The notes under the pieces are model-generated. The model saw only the letters and a program-made list of their open reading frames with translations, ran no database searches and had not been told where the DNA came from. 32,496 bases of DNA from Sphingobacterium cavernae (GTDB lineage Bacteria > Bacteroidota > Bacteroidia > Sphingobacteriales > Sphingobacteriaceae). The position numbers and the translations under genes are program-made. The first letter of the stretch is position 1. Every line of letters begins with the position of its first letter. The DNA is taken from contig NZ_VIQM01000051.1 in the NCBI RefSeq assembly GCF_008520265.1, positions 1 through 32,496 on the forward strand. Direction: 5' to 3'. Shown here piece after piece: positions 7,424 to 15,201 of the stretch.

Positions 7424-10400
7424 ATGATTTCAGAAGTATTTATAAAAAGGCCAGTAACCGCGATGGTTATCTCCATATTGATTACAATCATTGGAGCCAT
7501 CTGTATTACGACCTTACCTATCAGTCAATATCCATCCATTGCGCCGCCTACAGTAACTGTGACGGCAAACTATACGGGTGCTGATGCACAAACTGTGGAG
7601 CAGACTGTTACGACACCTATCGAAAGTCAAATCAATGGTACACCGGGCATGATCTACATGTCTTCAAATAGTATGTCTAATGGGCAATCACAGATTACCG
7701 TAACTTTTGAAGTAGGAACAGATATTGATATTGCGACGCTGGATGTACAAAACCGTGTCGGTATCGCAGAACCTTCACTTCCCGAAGCCGTACGTCGACT
7801 TGGTGTGACTACACGTAAAGCCAATTCCGATATCCTAATGTTGGTTTCATTGGTTTCTCCAAAAGGAACACGTGACGATAAATTTTTAGCCAATTATGCG
7901 AGTTTATATGTCAAAGATGCCTTAATGCGTGTAAACGGTGTAGGTGATGTAACAGCATTCGGTCAGCCATTCTCTATGCGTGTTTGGTTGGATGCTAATA
8001 AATTAGCGAATCTTAACATGACTCCTGCCGATGTTTCTGCTGCGATTGCGGAGCAAAATATCCGTATTCCCGGCGGTTCGGTAGGTGGTCGTCCACAAGA
8101 ATCATCTACTGTATTTGAATATCCGGTTATTACGGATTCAGATTTATCAGAAGTCGAAGATTTCGAAAATATTGTTGTTAAAACCAATGTTGATGGCTCG
8201 TTAGTCCTGTTACAAGATGTAGCGCGTGTTGAGCTTGGACAATTCAACTACGGAACAACAACCAAAGTAAATGGTTTACGTTCAACGGGTATGATGATTA
8301 ATCAAACGCCTGGAGGTAATGCTGTACAGACAGCCGAAGGTATTTACCAAACATTGGATAAACTAAAAGAATCATTTCCTGAAGATGTCGATTATGTAAT
8401 CGGATACGAAACGGTTTCTGTGGTAAATGCGTCTATTGAATCCGTTATCCACACCTTAATTGAAGCCCTATTATTGGTTACAATTGTTGTTTTCTTCTTT
8501 TTGCAGAGCTGGAGAGCAACATTGATTCCTGTATTGGCTATCCCTGTATCCATAGTTGGTACATTTATTTTCTTTACCATTTTTGGATTTTCCATCAACA
8601 ACTTGACAATGCTGGCTTTCGTATTGGCAATTGGTATTGTAGTGGATGATGCAATTGTTGTAGTAGAAGCAGTTCAACATTATATCGACCATTACAAAAT
8701 GTCTGCTAAAGAAGCGACACGTCGTGCAATGAAAGATATTACAGCACCTGTAATTGCCATTGCCTTGATATTAGCAGCAGTATTTGTTCCCGTTGGATTC
8801 ATACCTGGAATGGTCGGTCAATTATATCAACAGTTTGCAATTACAATTGCGGTATCTGTAATGTTATCGGCATTTATTGCATTGACATTGACACCAGCAT
8901 TATGTTCTATAATGTTAAAACCAACTGCTGTAACTAAAGAATCAAGAGGTCTAAATAAATTCTTCTATAAATTCAACTTGTGGTTTGAAAAAGTAACATA
9001 CAGATATTCGAAGGGTGTTCAAAAAGCAATCAAAGCCGCTCCTCTTATGTTGATTCTGTTACTTTGTATCTTCATCGGTACAGGCTGGATGTTCCAAACA
9101 AAACCTACAGGATTTATTCCAACAGAAGATGGTGGTATGTTCTTCGCAGGTGTGACCTTACCTGAAGGTTCTTCGTCAACGCGTACAGAAGCTTTATTGG
9201 AAGAATTACAAATTGAATTACGCAAAGATTTTCCTGAAATCAAATACGTAACTTCCATTTCGGGTATCAATATTTTGAATAGATCCTTTAAATCGAATGG
9301 TGGCTCATTGTTCGTCTCATTAAAACCTTGGAATGAGCGCACTCGTACTGCAAGTGAAATCACAGGTGCGATTATGGGCAAATATGCTGCTTTTTCCAAA
9401 GCTCGTATACTTGCAGTGACTCCTCCAGCTATCCCAGGATTGGGTTCGACAGGTGGTTTCTCGATGCAAATTCAAGATTTACAGACTGTAGATATCAAAC
9501 AGTTCGAAGCACAAGTAGCTCAATTCTTAGCCGCGGCAAATCAGCGTCCAGAGATTGGCATGGCATATACCCTATTTAATTCGAATTCGCCAAATTACAA
9601 ATTGGAAGTAAATCGTGAGCAAGCTAAACGTATGGGTGTTCCGATTGCGAATATTTATTCGACTATATCATCTTATTTAGGAAGTAGCTATGTAAATGAC
9701 TTCACGAAATACGGACGTAATTTCCGTGTGGTAACACAAGCAGATACCGAATATCGTATGAATATTGAGGATATTAATAAATTATATGTCAAAAATGTTC
9801 AAGGTAATCCTGTCCCTATGGGCGCATTGGTAAGCTATGAACTTACGACTATGCCTTCCATCATCAACCACTACAATATCTTTAGAAGTATTGATTTATC
9901 TGGTAGCGCAGCTCCAGGTTATAGTTCAGGTGATGTAATCAAGGCTTTGGAAGAAGTAGCCGCAGAAACACTTTCTGCAGGTTATGATTACCAATTTTCA
10001 GGTTTATCCTTGCAAGAAAAACAATCAGGTTCGAAAACTATACAAATTTTCGCCTTGTGTATTTTGTTCGTATTCTTGCTATTAGCTGCATTATATGAAA
10101 GCTGGTCAGTACCATTCTCTATACTCCTTTCTGTACCTTTAGGTATTTTTGGTGCGATTCTGACCTTGATGTTTATTCCATCATTGGATAATAATATTTT
10201 CGCACAGATTGGTCTTGTTACGATTATAGGTCTTGCAGCGAAGAATGCCATTTTGATTGTTGAGTTTGCCAAAGAACGCGTGGATATAGGTATGCCTTTG
10301 TTGAATGCTACTATAGATGCAGTGAAATTACGTTTGCGACCAATCATAATGACTTCTCTTGCATTTATCTTAGGTATCATTCCATTGATGTTGTCTACTG

Positions 10401-10594
10401 GTGCAGGAGCTGCCTCACGCCAGACTATTGGTTGGACCGTATTTGGTGGTATGACTGCAGCTACGTTCTTAGCTATTTTCATTGTACCTGTATTATTCGT
10501 TGTGATTACACGAGTGGCATATGGAAAGAAAAAGTTAGCTGAATTGGAAGCTTCATTTGATGAAGAAAAGAAAAATCAATTAAGTGCACATTAG
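7424..10594 (+). CDS. RND multidrug efflux pump, HAE1 family inner-membrane subunit
   Basis: A 1056-residue protein of normal length for AcrB/MexB-type proton-driven pumps. It begins MISEVFIKRPVTAMVISI, the classical first helix with the 'F-I-x-R-P' start. The helix-4 proton relay is seen as FVLAIGIVVDDAIVVVEAV (two adjacent Asp). The matching helix in the second half reads IGLVTIIGLAAKNAILIVEFA, with the conserved Lys-Asn. Two large periplasmic porter and docking regions separate the helix bundles. With the TolC-like and adaptor genes it makes a full tripartite drug efflux system; the substrate range cannot be predicted. Confidence 0.96.
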   Translation: MISEVFIKRPVTAMVISILITIIGAICITTLPISQYPSIAPPTVTVTANYTGADAQTVEQTVTTPIESQINGTPGMIYMSSNSMSNGQSQITVTFEVGTDIDIATLDVQNRVGIAEPSLPEAVRRLGVTTRKANSDILMLVSLVSPKGTRDDKFLANYASLYVKDALMRVNGVGDVTAFGQPFSMRVWLDANKLANLNMTPADVSAAIAEQNIRIPGGSVGGRPQESSTVFEYPVITDSDLSEVEDFENIVVKTNVDGSLVLLQDVARVELGQFNYGTTTKVNGLRSTGMMINQTPGGNAVQTAEGIYQTLDKLKESFPEDVDYVIGYETVSVVNASIESVIHTLIEALLLVTIVVFFFLQSWRATLIPVLAIPVSIVGTFIFFTIFGFSINNLTMLAFVLAIGIVVDDAIVVVEAVQHYIDHYKMSAKEATRRAMKDITAPVIAIALILAAVFVPVGFIPGMVGQLYQQFAITIAVSVMLSAFIALTLTPALCSIMLKPTAVTKESRGLNKFFYKFNLWFEKVTYRYSKGVQKAIKAAPLMLILLLCIFIGTGWMFQTKPTGFIPTEDGGMFFAGVTLPEGSSSTRTEALLEELQIELRKDFPEIKYVTSISGINILNRSFKSNGGSLFVSLKPWNERTRTASEITGAIMGKYAAFSKARILAVTPPAIPGLGSTGGFSMQIQDLQTVDIKQFEAQVAQFLAAANQRPEIGMAYTLFNSNSPNYKLEVNREQAKRMGVPIANIYSTISSYLGSSYVNDFTKYGRNFRVVTQADTEYRMNIEDINKLYVKNVQGNPVPMGALVSYELTTMPSIINHYNIFRSIDLSGSAAPGYSSGDVIKALEEVAAETLSAGYDYQFSGLSLQEKQSGSKTIQIFALCILFVFLLLAALYESWSVPFSILLSVPLGIFGAILTLMFIPSLDNNIFAQIGLVTIIGLAAKNAILIVEFAKERVDIGMPLLNATIDAVKLRLRPIIMTSLAFILGIIPLMLSTGAGAASRQTIGWTVFGGMTAATFLAIFIVPVLFVVITRVAYGKKKLAELEASFDEEKKNQLSAH

Positions 10595-10613
10595 GAATAT
10601 TTTAAAACTATCG

Positions 10614-10641
10614 AAAAGCCAGCTTAAAAAAGCTGGCTTTT
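10614..10641 (+). terminator. Rho-independent terminator of the efflux operon
   Basis: AAAAGCCAGCTT and AAGCTGGCTTTT form a perfect 12-bp stem about 20 bases after the pump stop codon, with the T run at the end of the stem. The RND operon should end here, before the tRNA-Leu promoter. Confidence 0.85.
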
Positions 10642-10714
10642 CTGTTGGTAGTTAGATTGAATTAAAATTTTCAAACTCATTATCAAGTAGTTTAAATTCA
10701 ATACAACTTTTTTC

Positions 10715-10745
10715 TTTGGCAATGTAAGGGTAAACACTATATTTG
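10715..10745 (+). promoter_or_regulatory. Promoter of the first tRNA-Leu
   Basis: TTTG at 10715-10718 and TATATTTG at 10738-10745 are separated by 19 bases. This is an excellent match to the Bacteroidota TTTG-N19-TAnnTTTG promoter. It lies 24 bases before the tRNA 5' end. Confidence 0.8.
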
Positions 10746-10769
10746 CACTGTCGAACAACAAAACAGCTT

Positions 10770-10851
10770 GCCCAGCTGGCGGAATTGGTAGACGCGTTGG
10801 TCTCAAACACCAATATCTTCGGATGTGCCGGTTCGACTCCGGCGCTGGGTA
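10770..10851 (+). tRNA. tRNA-Leu (CAA)
   Basis: An 82-base tRNA. The acceptor arm GCCCAGC pairs with GCTGGGT, and the discriminator is A at 10851. The anticodon arm TTGGT-CTCAAAC-ACCAA gives anticodon CAA, decoding UUG. The T arm CCGG-TTCGACT-CCGG is standard, and the D region GGCGGAATTGGTAGACGC plus a long variable arm fit Leu. CCA is not encoded. A second copy with the same 82 bases lies at 11481. Confidence 0.96.
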
Positions 10852-10852
10852 C

Positions 10853-10878
10853 AAGCCTTCTCATTTGAGAAGGCTTTT
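10853..10878 (+). terminator. Terminator after the first tRNA-Leu
   Basis: AAGCCTTCTC and GAGAAGGCTT form a strong stem with an ATTT loop directly after the tRNA, followed by a T run. This is a typical intrinsic terminator. Confidence 0.85.
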
Positions 10879-10978
10879 TTATTTTAAAAACAAATTGTTA
10901 AATAAAATTTCAAAAAAAATCGCTAAGATTAAAAATGAATTCTTTACCTTCACGACATCATTAACTAATATAAATTAA

Positions 10979-11356
10979 ATGAATATTAAGTACTCAAAAT
11001 CGATTTCATTATTCGCAGCATCTGCCTTATTGTTCGCAAGTTGTGCAAGTACAACATTAATAAATACTACTCCTGCTGGAGCGAAGGTTTACCTAGACGG
11101 TGAAGCTGTCGGTACTACACCTTATTCGCACAAAGACACCAAAATCGTTGGCACTACGACTACTTTAAAATTAGAGAAAGAAGGTTTTGAGTCCTTTACT
11201 ACTACATTTTCACGTAGTGAGCAAGCCGATGTAGGTGCTATAGTTGGTGGAGTATTTTTCTTATTTCCATTTTTATGGACAATGAAGTATAAGCCATCAC
11301 GTACATATGAATTGATTCCAGTGAAGGAAAATGTGCAAACAAAAGAAAATAAATAA
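10979..11356 (+). CDS. PEGA-domain lipoprotein
   Basis: A 125-residue protein with a lipoprotein signal (SISLFAASALLFASC, lipidated Cys about 22). The mature part NTTPAGAKVYLDGEAVGTTPYSHKDTKIVGTTTTLKLEKEGFE is a PEGA domain, a short beta-sandwich found on surface and envelope proteins. A hydrophobic segment follows (GAIVGGVFFLFPFLW), and this pairing of PEGA with a C-terminal hydrophobic patch is common in Bacteroidota. Its function is unknown. It lies between the two tRNA-Leu copies. Confidence 0.8.
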   Translation: MNIKYSKSISLFAASALLFASCASTTLINTTPAGAKVYLDGEAVGTTPYSHKDTKIVGTTTTLKLEKEGFESFTTTFSRSEQADVGAIVGGVFFLFPFLWTMKYKPSRTYELIPVKENVQTKENK

Positions 11357-11398
11357 AATGATATAAAATATAAGCGTTGTGATTAAGAACTTTACACC

Positions 11399-13090
11399 TT
11401 ACACAATGCTTATTCTATATATTTTTTTGCAATTAAAATAGAATAAATATATATTTGCAACGTCGAAAAAGAAACAGCTTGCCCAGCTGGCGGAATTGGT
11501 AGACGCGTTGGTCTCAAACACCAATATCTTCGGATGTGCCGGTTCGACTCCGGCGCTGGGTACTAGACCGGATAAGTGATTAAAATGATCATTTATCCGG
11601 TTTTTTTCTTTACACAAACCCCTATTAATCAGCAAGATATGACTAGCAACACTATTGATTCTAGTGGTTCGATACTTAGTTCCGTCAAATTCCAATTTTT
11701 CAGGAAAAATCGAACCAATAATTGCTCGTTTTGTCTCAATATGCCCTTCTTGATATAAAGAACCTATATTTTCAAGTTTTTGCAAAGCCTTATTCAAAGC
11801 GCTATCTATATTCACTTTTTTTGCATCAACGCTAAGTTTCGCTAATTTATCTTCTAAAATTTCTATTTGTTTTTTACACTCATTTTTTATCTCTAAGTAT
11901 TCCTCATCATCGATAACTTCCGAAAGCAACTTCTTTCTTGCCACATTTAGTTTTGAGTTCATTTGTTCAACTTCTTTTAACAATTCAGACTTTACATCAT
12001 AGGGGTTTTGAACAAATTTTTTATAATTATCAAGTAATAATTTTCTTGCTATACCATAGACCGTTTTATTCAATTTAAAATTGTGCAGTATATTTTCAAA
12101 AATATCATTAGCTAGCTCTGCACGCTTTCTATAGGCACAAGGCGAAGCACAATGATAATAATAGTACCGTTTAGTTCTTCCGGAAGAGGCGCTACCAGTC
12201 AAGACCCGCCCACACTCTGGGCAGGAAAGGAAACCTCTTAACGGCAGGTTAGAATCCGTTATAATTTTAATATTAGGTCTAACATTATTTTTAAACCCGT
12301 CAATAATAGATTGCACCTTTTCAAACAATTCTTTGTTAACAAGTGCTTCATGCTGCCCTTGCACCAAATGTGCTTCTTCATCTTGGTATTTAGCAACAAA
12401 GACTTTCCCATAATAGCAAGGGTTTCTTATGGCAACATGGAAAGCACTTCTACCTATTTTTGTTTGATAGCTTGCATTCATCTTTAACCTTACTTGATTA
12501 ACAGGATGTATACCTTTTGCTATTTCGTTAAAAGCCCAACGCATAGCAGAGGCTTGTGGTTCCTTCAAGGCTACAAATTTCTTTCCATCCTCCCTACTTC
12601 TATTTATATATCCAAATGGCGCTACTCCCATCAACCTGCCCTCTTTACGAGCTCGGCGCATTCCCTGAAAAGTATTAAGAGCTCTCCTATCATTTTCTAC
12701 TTCTGGAGCTGCTAAATAAATAGCTAGCATCATTTTATTTTCTGGCACTGAAAGATCCAGAGGTTGATCAATAGCTCTAGGTTCAACACCTAGTTTATTA
12801 AGTATATTAATCATTTGGTAAGCATCACCAGCATTACGGCTAAATCGATCCCATTTAGTAAATATGACAAGATTAATTTTTGAACATTTAGCTTTTAGAT
12901 TAGTCAACATTTTACTCCATTCAGGACGATTGAAAGTTTTGGCTGAATGATCTTCATAAATTACTTGGTCAACAGCTATATCATTATTTAAACAGTACTT
13001 TCTAAGTCGTTCTTCTTGATCTCGTTGTGAATATCCTTTATCGGCTTGTTCATCCGTAGATACACGGATATAGATGCATGCTCTTTTCAT
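11399..13090 (-). CDS. Large serine recombinase (resolvase/invertase superfamily integrase)
   Basis: A 563-codon frame. The N-terminal resolvase domain has the catalytic Ser11 in ACIYIRVSTDEQ and later KWDRFSRNAGDAYQM. The recombinase domain (GVAPFGYINR to about residue 260) and a zinc ribbon follow (CPECGRVLTGS...HCASPCAYR), then a long coiled coil (about 370-440). This is the layout of large serine integrases that insert and excise mobile elements. The last 60 or so residues are unusual: they translate the terminator and then the antisense of tRNA-Leu (residues reading SAGVEPAHPKILVFETNAST). The native C-terminus therefore probably lies before 11610, or is completed by host DNA after integration. 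Start at 13090 (MKRACIY) is sound. Confidence 0.9.
   Translation of the reverse strand: MKRACIYIRVSTDEQADKGYSQRDQEERLRKYCLNNDIAVDQVIYEDHSAKTFNRPEWSKMLTNLKAKCSKINLVIFTKWDRFSRNAGDAYQMINILNKLGVEPRAIDQPLDLSVPENKMMLAIYLAAPEVENDRRALNTFQGMRRARKEGRLMGVAPFGYINRSREDGKKFVALKEPQASAMRWAFNEIAKGIHPVNQVRLKMNASYQTKIGRSAFHVAIRNPCYYGKVFVAKYQDEEAHLVQGQHEALVNKELFEKVQSIIDGFKNNVRPNIKIITDSNLPLRGFLSCPECGRVLTGSASSGRTKRYYYYHCASPCAYRKRAELANDIFENILHNFKLNKTVYGIARKLLLDNYKKFVQNPYDVKSELLKEVEQMNSKLNVARKKLLSEVIDDEEYLEIKNECKKQIEILEDKLAKLSVDAKKVNIDSALNKALQKLENIGSLYQEGHIETKRAIIGSIFPEKLEFDGTKYRTTRINSVASHILLINRGLCKEKNRINDHFNHLSGLVPSAGVEPAHPKILVFETNASTNSASWASCFFFDVANIYLFYFNCKKIYRISIV
11426..11457 (+). promoter_or_regulatory. Promoter of the second tRNA-Leu
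   Basis: TTTG at 11426-11429 and TATATTTG at 11450-11457 are 20 bases apart and 23 bases before the tRNA. The same -7 box and a similar leader precede the first copy, so the promoter was duplicated with the tRNA gene. Confidence 0.75.
11481..11562 (+). tRNA. tRNA-Leu (CAA), second copy and likely integration site
   Basis: This 82-base gene is identical base for base to the tRNA at 10770-10851, with acceptor GCCCAGC/GCTGGGT, anticodon CAA and the same T arm. Its 3' end is followed directly by a terminator hairpin and by the 3' end of a large serine recombinase gene on the opposite strand. That is the usual geometry of an element integrated at a tRNA 3' end. The minus-strand recombinase frame runs through the whole tRNA. 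Confidence 0.96.
11567..11607. terminator. Terminator hairpin between tRNA-Leu and the recombinase
   Basis: ACCGGATAAGTGAT (11567-11580) pairs with ATCATTTATCCGGT (11588-11601) with one G-T pair and a 7-base loop, followed by seven T on the plus strand. It ends the tRNA transcript. The recombinase frame reads through it on the minus strand, so the functional end of that gene may lie close by. Confidence 0.8.
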
Positions 13091-13154
13091 GGCTATATAT
13101 AATTGGAAAGGTAGTATAATTAGTAATGGATTAACTAAGTTACAAATTAATCAC

Positions 13155-13313
13155 CTATAAATCAAAGGATTCATTAATCACTAATAATACATATGTAGTC
13201 AAAAAATCTAATATTTCTTGCGCTTCATCCCGAGTTAATTCAACGCCATCCTTCTGAAATAATCTAATTACTTCATCAATTGACATCTTTTTTAACTCCT
13301 TAGTTATTTTCAT
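13155..13313 (-). CDS. Small protein next to the recombinase (52 residues)
   Basis: A short frame on the minus strand with ATG at 13313-13311 and TAG at 13157-13155. It begins MKITKELKKMSIDEVI, continues RLFQKDGVELTRDEAQEIL and ends DFLTTYVLLVINESFDL. The predicted fold is two or three helices, and the amino-acid use is natural, not shadow-like. Small proteins of this pattern ('...L-x-x-D-E-A-x-x-I-L-x-F-L') are often seen next to site-specific recombinases in Bacteroidota elements; I recall no tested function. It is transcribed in the same direction as the recombinase, 64 bases upstream of it. Confidence 0.65.
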   Translation of the reverse strand: MKITKELKKMSIDEVIRLFQKDGVELTRDEAQEILDFLTTYVLLVINESFDL

Positions 13314-13497
13314 TTTTGAACTACTATTTATCCTAAAATAATTTTAGAAGATTGAAAAATAGTAAAACTGGCCTTCTATGGAAGGCTTTGTCATAGTTCA
13401 CACAAAGGATTCATAAACAATTAGATCAATTATTATATTTTCATAAAATATTAATTGAAGCAAAAAAGCATCGTCTAACACCTTTGTGTAAATACAA

Positions 13498-13531
13498 TTA
13501 ATAAACCGATTAAGATTAATCGGTTTATTAA
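13498..13531. terminator. 15-bp perfect palindromic hairpin after radC-like gene
   Basis: TTAATAAACCGATTA and TAATCGGTTTATTAA form a perfect 15-bp stem with a 4-base loop, about 20 bases after the stop of the RadC-like gene on the minus strand. A-rich and T-rich flanks on the two sides allow termination in either direction. Confidence 0.7.
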
Positions 13532-13549
13532 AAAAATAAAGTGAACTAT

Positions 13550-14008
13550 TTAAAAGTCTCCTTCATCTTTAAAAGAATAATAATTATCAGTCGTTAGAAT
13601 AATATGATCCAATAATTGAATATCTAATACTTTTCCAGCATCATTTATTTTAGCAGTAAGCAATCTATCTGCTGTACTAGGTTGTAAAGTACCTGATGGA
13701 TGATTATGTGCCACAGCTATTCGGGTAGCTTTACAAAGCAATGCTGATGACATAATTAAACGCATATCTACCATCACCGTATCCAAACCTCCATCAGCAA
13801 TTTTACGATAACCAACTACATCAAGTTTTTGATTAAAATATAAAGCATAAAAACTTTCACGAATTTCAAATTCATCAGCATCCCAGATTAATCTAAAAGC
13901 ATTGCTCATCAATCGAGAATTATTAACAACACTAAAATCTACAATAGAAAGTTTAGCATTTCTGTGGTAACTAAGTTTAAGCTCATTAGCGATAAAGTTC
14001 CTTTTCAT
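13550..14008 (-). CDS. RadC-like JAB/MPN-domain protein
   Basis: A 152-residue protein carrying the JAMM metal motif of the RadC family: AVAHNHPSGTLQPSTADRLL, with His101, His103, Ser105 and Asp114, and an upstream Glu in the ESFYALYF strand. Full RadC proteins are about 220 residues with an N-terminal helix-hairpin-helix part, which is missing here. Such short versions are typical of Bacteroidota conjugative and integrative elements. They are predicted zinc hydrolases, and no DNA repair role is shown. It belongs to the mobile-element block with the recombinase and the HTH genes. Confidence 0.87.
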   Translation of the reverse strand: MKRNFIANELKLSYHRNAKLSIVDFSVVNNSRLMSNAFRLIWDADEFEIRESFYALYFNQKLDVVGYRKIADGGLDTVMVDMRLIMSSALLCKATRIAVAHNHPSGTLQPSTADRLLTAKINDAGKVLDIQLLDHIILTTDNYYSFKDEGDF

Positions 14009-14327
14009 AACGTATGTTTATTAAGTAAAAAAATGAATTAACGCTATCTTGTAACGAGCTAAAGATTAACTAAACAAAAGAAAAAAGGAACAAAAATGAC
14101 GAAGTGAAGGAGGCTCCATTTATTAAATGGATACCCATTTTTTTACTGTTTTATTGGGTGAGATGGATTAGTGGGGAGTGTGTTAATCTTGCGAAGTATC
14201 TTTGCGGACAAATTGATTTATTCTACGTCTCTATCCATAGTTTCATAAAAAAGAAATTGTATCCACATTAAACAAGTCTAGAAAAAACGTAATAGATTAT
14301 ACAAAAGAGCAGTACAAATTTTCCAAT
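14009..14327. other. Gene-free stretch between radC-like and HTH genes
   Basis: About 320 bases with no convincing frame on either strand. A small palindrome (CCATTT/AAATGG, about 14112-14128) and the leader of the RadC-like gene are present. The base composition is mixed, with a G-rich run near 14155-14185. I see nothing else to name. Confidence 0.5.
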
Positions 14328-14627
14328 CTATTTTCTACGTTGAACTGGAGAATTAAAGCTATCGCGTATAAATTGATGGACATCAGATAGTTTATAGTAC
14401 AATTTACCACTTATGGTATAATATGGGATTTTTCCAGTTGATCGATACCGTTGTAAGGAGCGATGGCTAATTTTCAACATCTGTAAAAGGTCTTGATTAT
14501 CTAAAAGTTCTTCGCCATCGATAGAATTTCTACCTTTTTGCATATCGGATATGTTTTCTTTCAATAGATCAAAGCGTTCCAAAATGCGTTCCATCCAAGC
14601 TATAAATTCCATTCTATCAATATTCAT
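14328..14627 (-). CDS. Excisionase-like helix-turn-helix protein
   Basis: A 99-residue protein. The first 40 residues are helical and charged; the second half is a MerR/excisionase-type winged helix: LLDNQDLLQMLKISHRSLQRYRSTGKIPYYTISGKLYYKLSDVHQFI. The pattern 'x-DVxxxLxISxRTLxxYRxxGxIPxxxxGxxxYYxxxDV' is that of small HTH proteins found in nearly all Bacteroidota integrative elements, where they control excision or mobilisation genes. A second copy of the same type lies just upstream at 14817. Confidence 0.8.
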   Translation of the reverse strand: MNIDRMEFIAWMERILERFDLLKENISDMQKGRNSIDGEELLDNQDLLQMLKISHRSLQRYRSTGKIPYYTISGKLYYKLSDVHQFIRDSFNSPVQRRK

Positions 14628-14673
14628 AATATCAGTATTTAAAAGGTTTTACAAAAAGAATCTTGGTTTAATC

Positions 14674-14818
14674 AATCTTGATTCTTATAAAATAAAACTA
14701 CGAATACAATACATTAAATATTCATGATGACAGTAAATGGCACATTTTGGCATTTATATGCGTCAAAATGTGCCACAAAAAATATTTCTAATCCAATTGG
14801 AAATATAGAATCAAGATT
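14674..14818. repeat. Nested inverted repeats between the two HTH genes
   Basis: Outer arms AATCTTGATTC (14674-14684) and GAATCAAGATT (14808-14818) are perfect 11-base inverted repeats. Inside, TGGCACATTTTG (14738-14749) and CAAAATGTGCCA (14764-14775) form a perfect 12-bp stem with a 14-base loop. The right outer arm touches the stop codon of the upstream HTH gene. The nested pair could be an operator set, a terminator inside a leader, or the ends of a roughly 145-base miniature element. Confidence 0.6.
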
Positions 14819-15083
14819 AGAAACGTCCCCTATTTTTACTTTGTTGAAGGGCATTAATTAAATCCACTTTGTAATAATAGTGCCTACCGCCTATTATCCG
14901 TGGCTTAAGTTCTCCTTTTCGAACCAAGCGATAATACGTTCTTCTAGATATGTGGAGATATACTAGCACATCTTCAACTTGAAGTAACAACTCTTTGTTC
15001 TCAGGTAATTTACCATGACAGATGATAATCAGCTGATCATAGATTTTGGTTAATAACTTCACTAATACAACTCTAAATTCCAT
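14817..15083 (-). CDS. Excisionase-like helix-turn-helix protein
   Basis: An 88-residue protein with the same design as the gene at 14328: a short helical start, then LLLQVEDVLVYLHISRRTYYRLVRKGELKPRIIGGRHYYYKVDLINAL, a compact winged helix-turn-helix. It is likely a DNA-binding accessory factor of the integrated element. The pair of related HTH genes with repeats between them suggests local duplication or a two-part regulatory switch. Confidence 0.78.
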   Translation of the reverse strand: MEFRVVLVKLLTKIYDQLIIICHGKLPENKELLLQVEDVLVYLHISRRTYYRLVRKGELKPRIIGGRHYYYKVDLINALQQSKNRGRF

Positions 15084-15201
15084 AGGTTCTGCTCATTAAA
15101 ACTGAGATCAGATTTAAGTATTAAACTCAGTAAGTAAATCAATTGAGAGTACTAAGCCATGAAAACAAGATTTTATGTTTTCTACTCCCTTGTATTAATA
15201 A

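Noticed and set aside
9988..10482. A 164-residue minus-strand frame inside the RND pump gene
   Set aside because: It is a shadow of the pump coding sequence; the pump has full family motifs.
10624..10864. Minus-strand frames across tRNA-Leu that look like short proteins (PSAGVEPAHPK...)
   Set aside because: These are the antisense translation of a tRNA gene, a well-known false call. The tRNA structure itself is complete.
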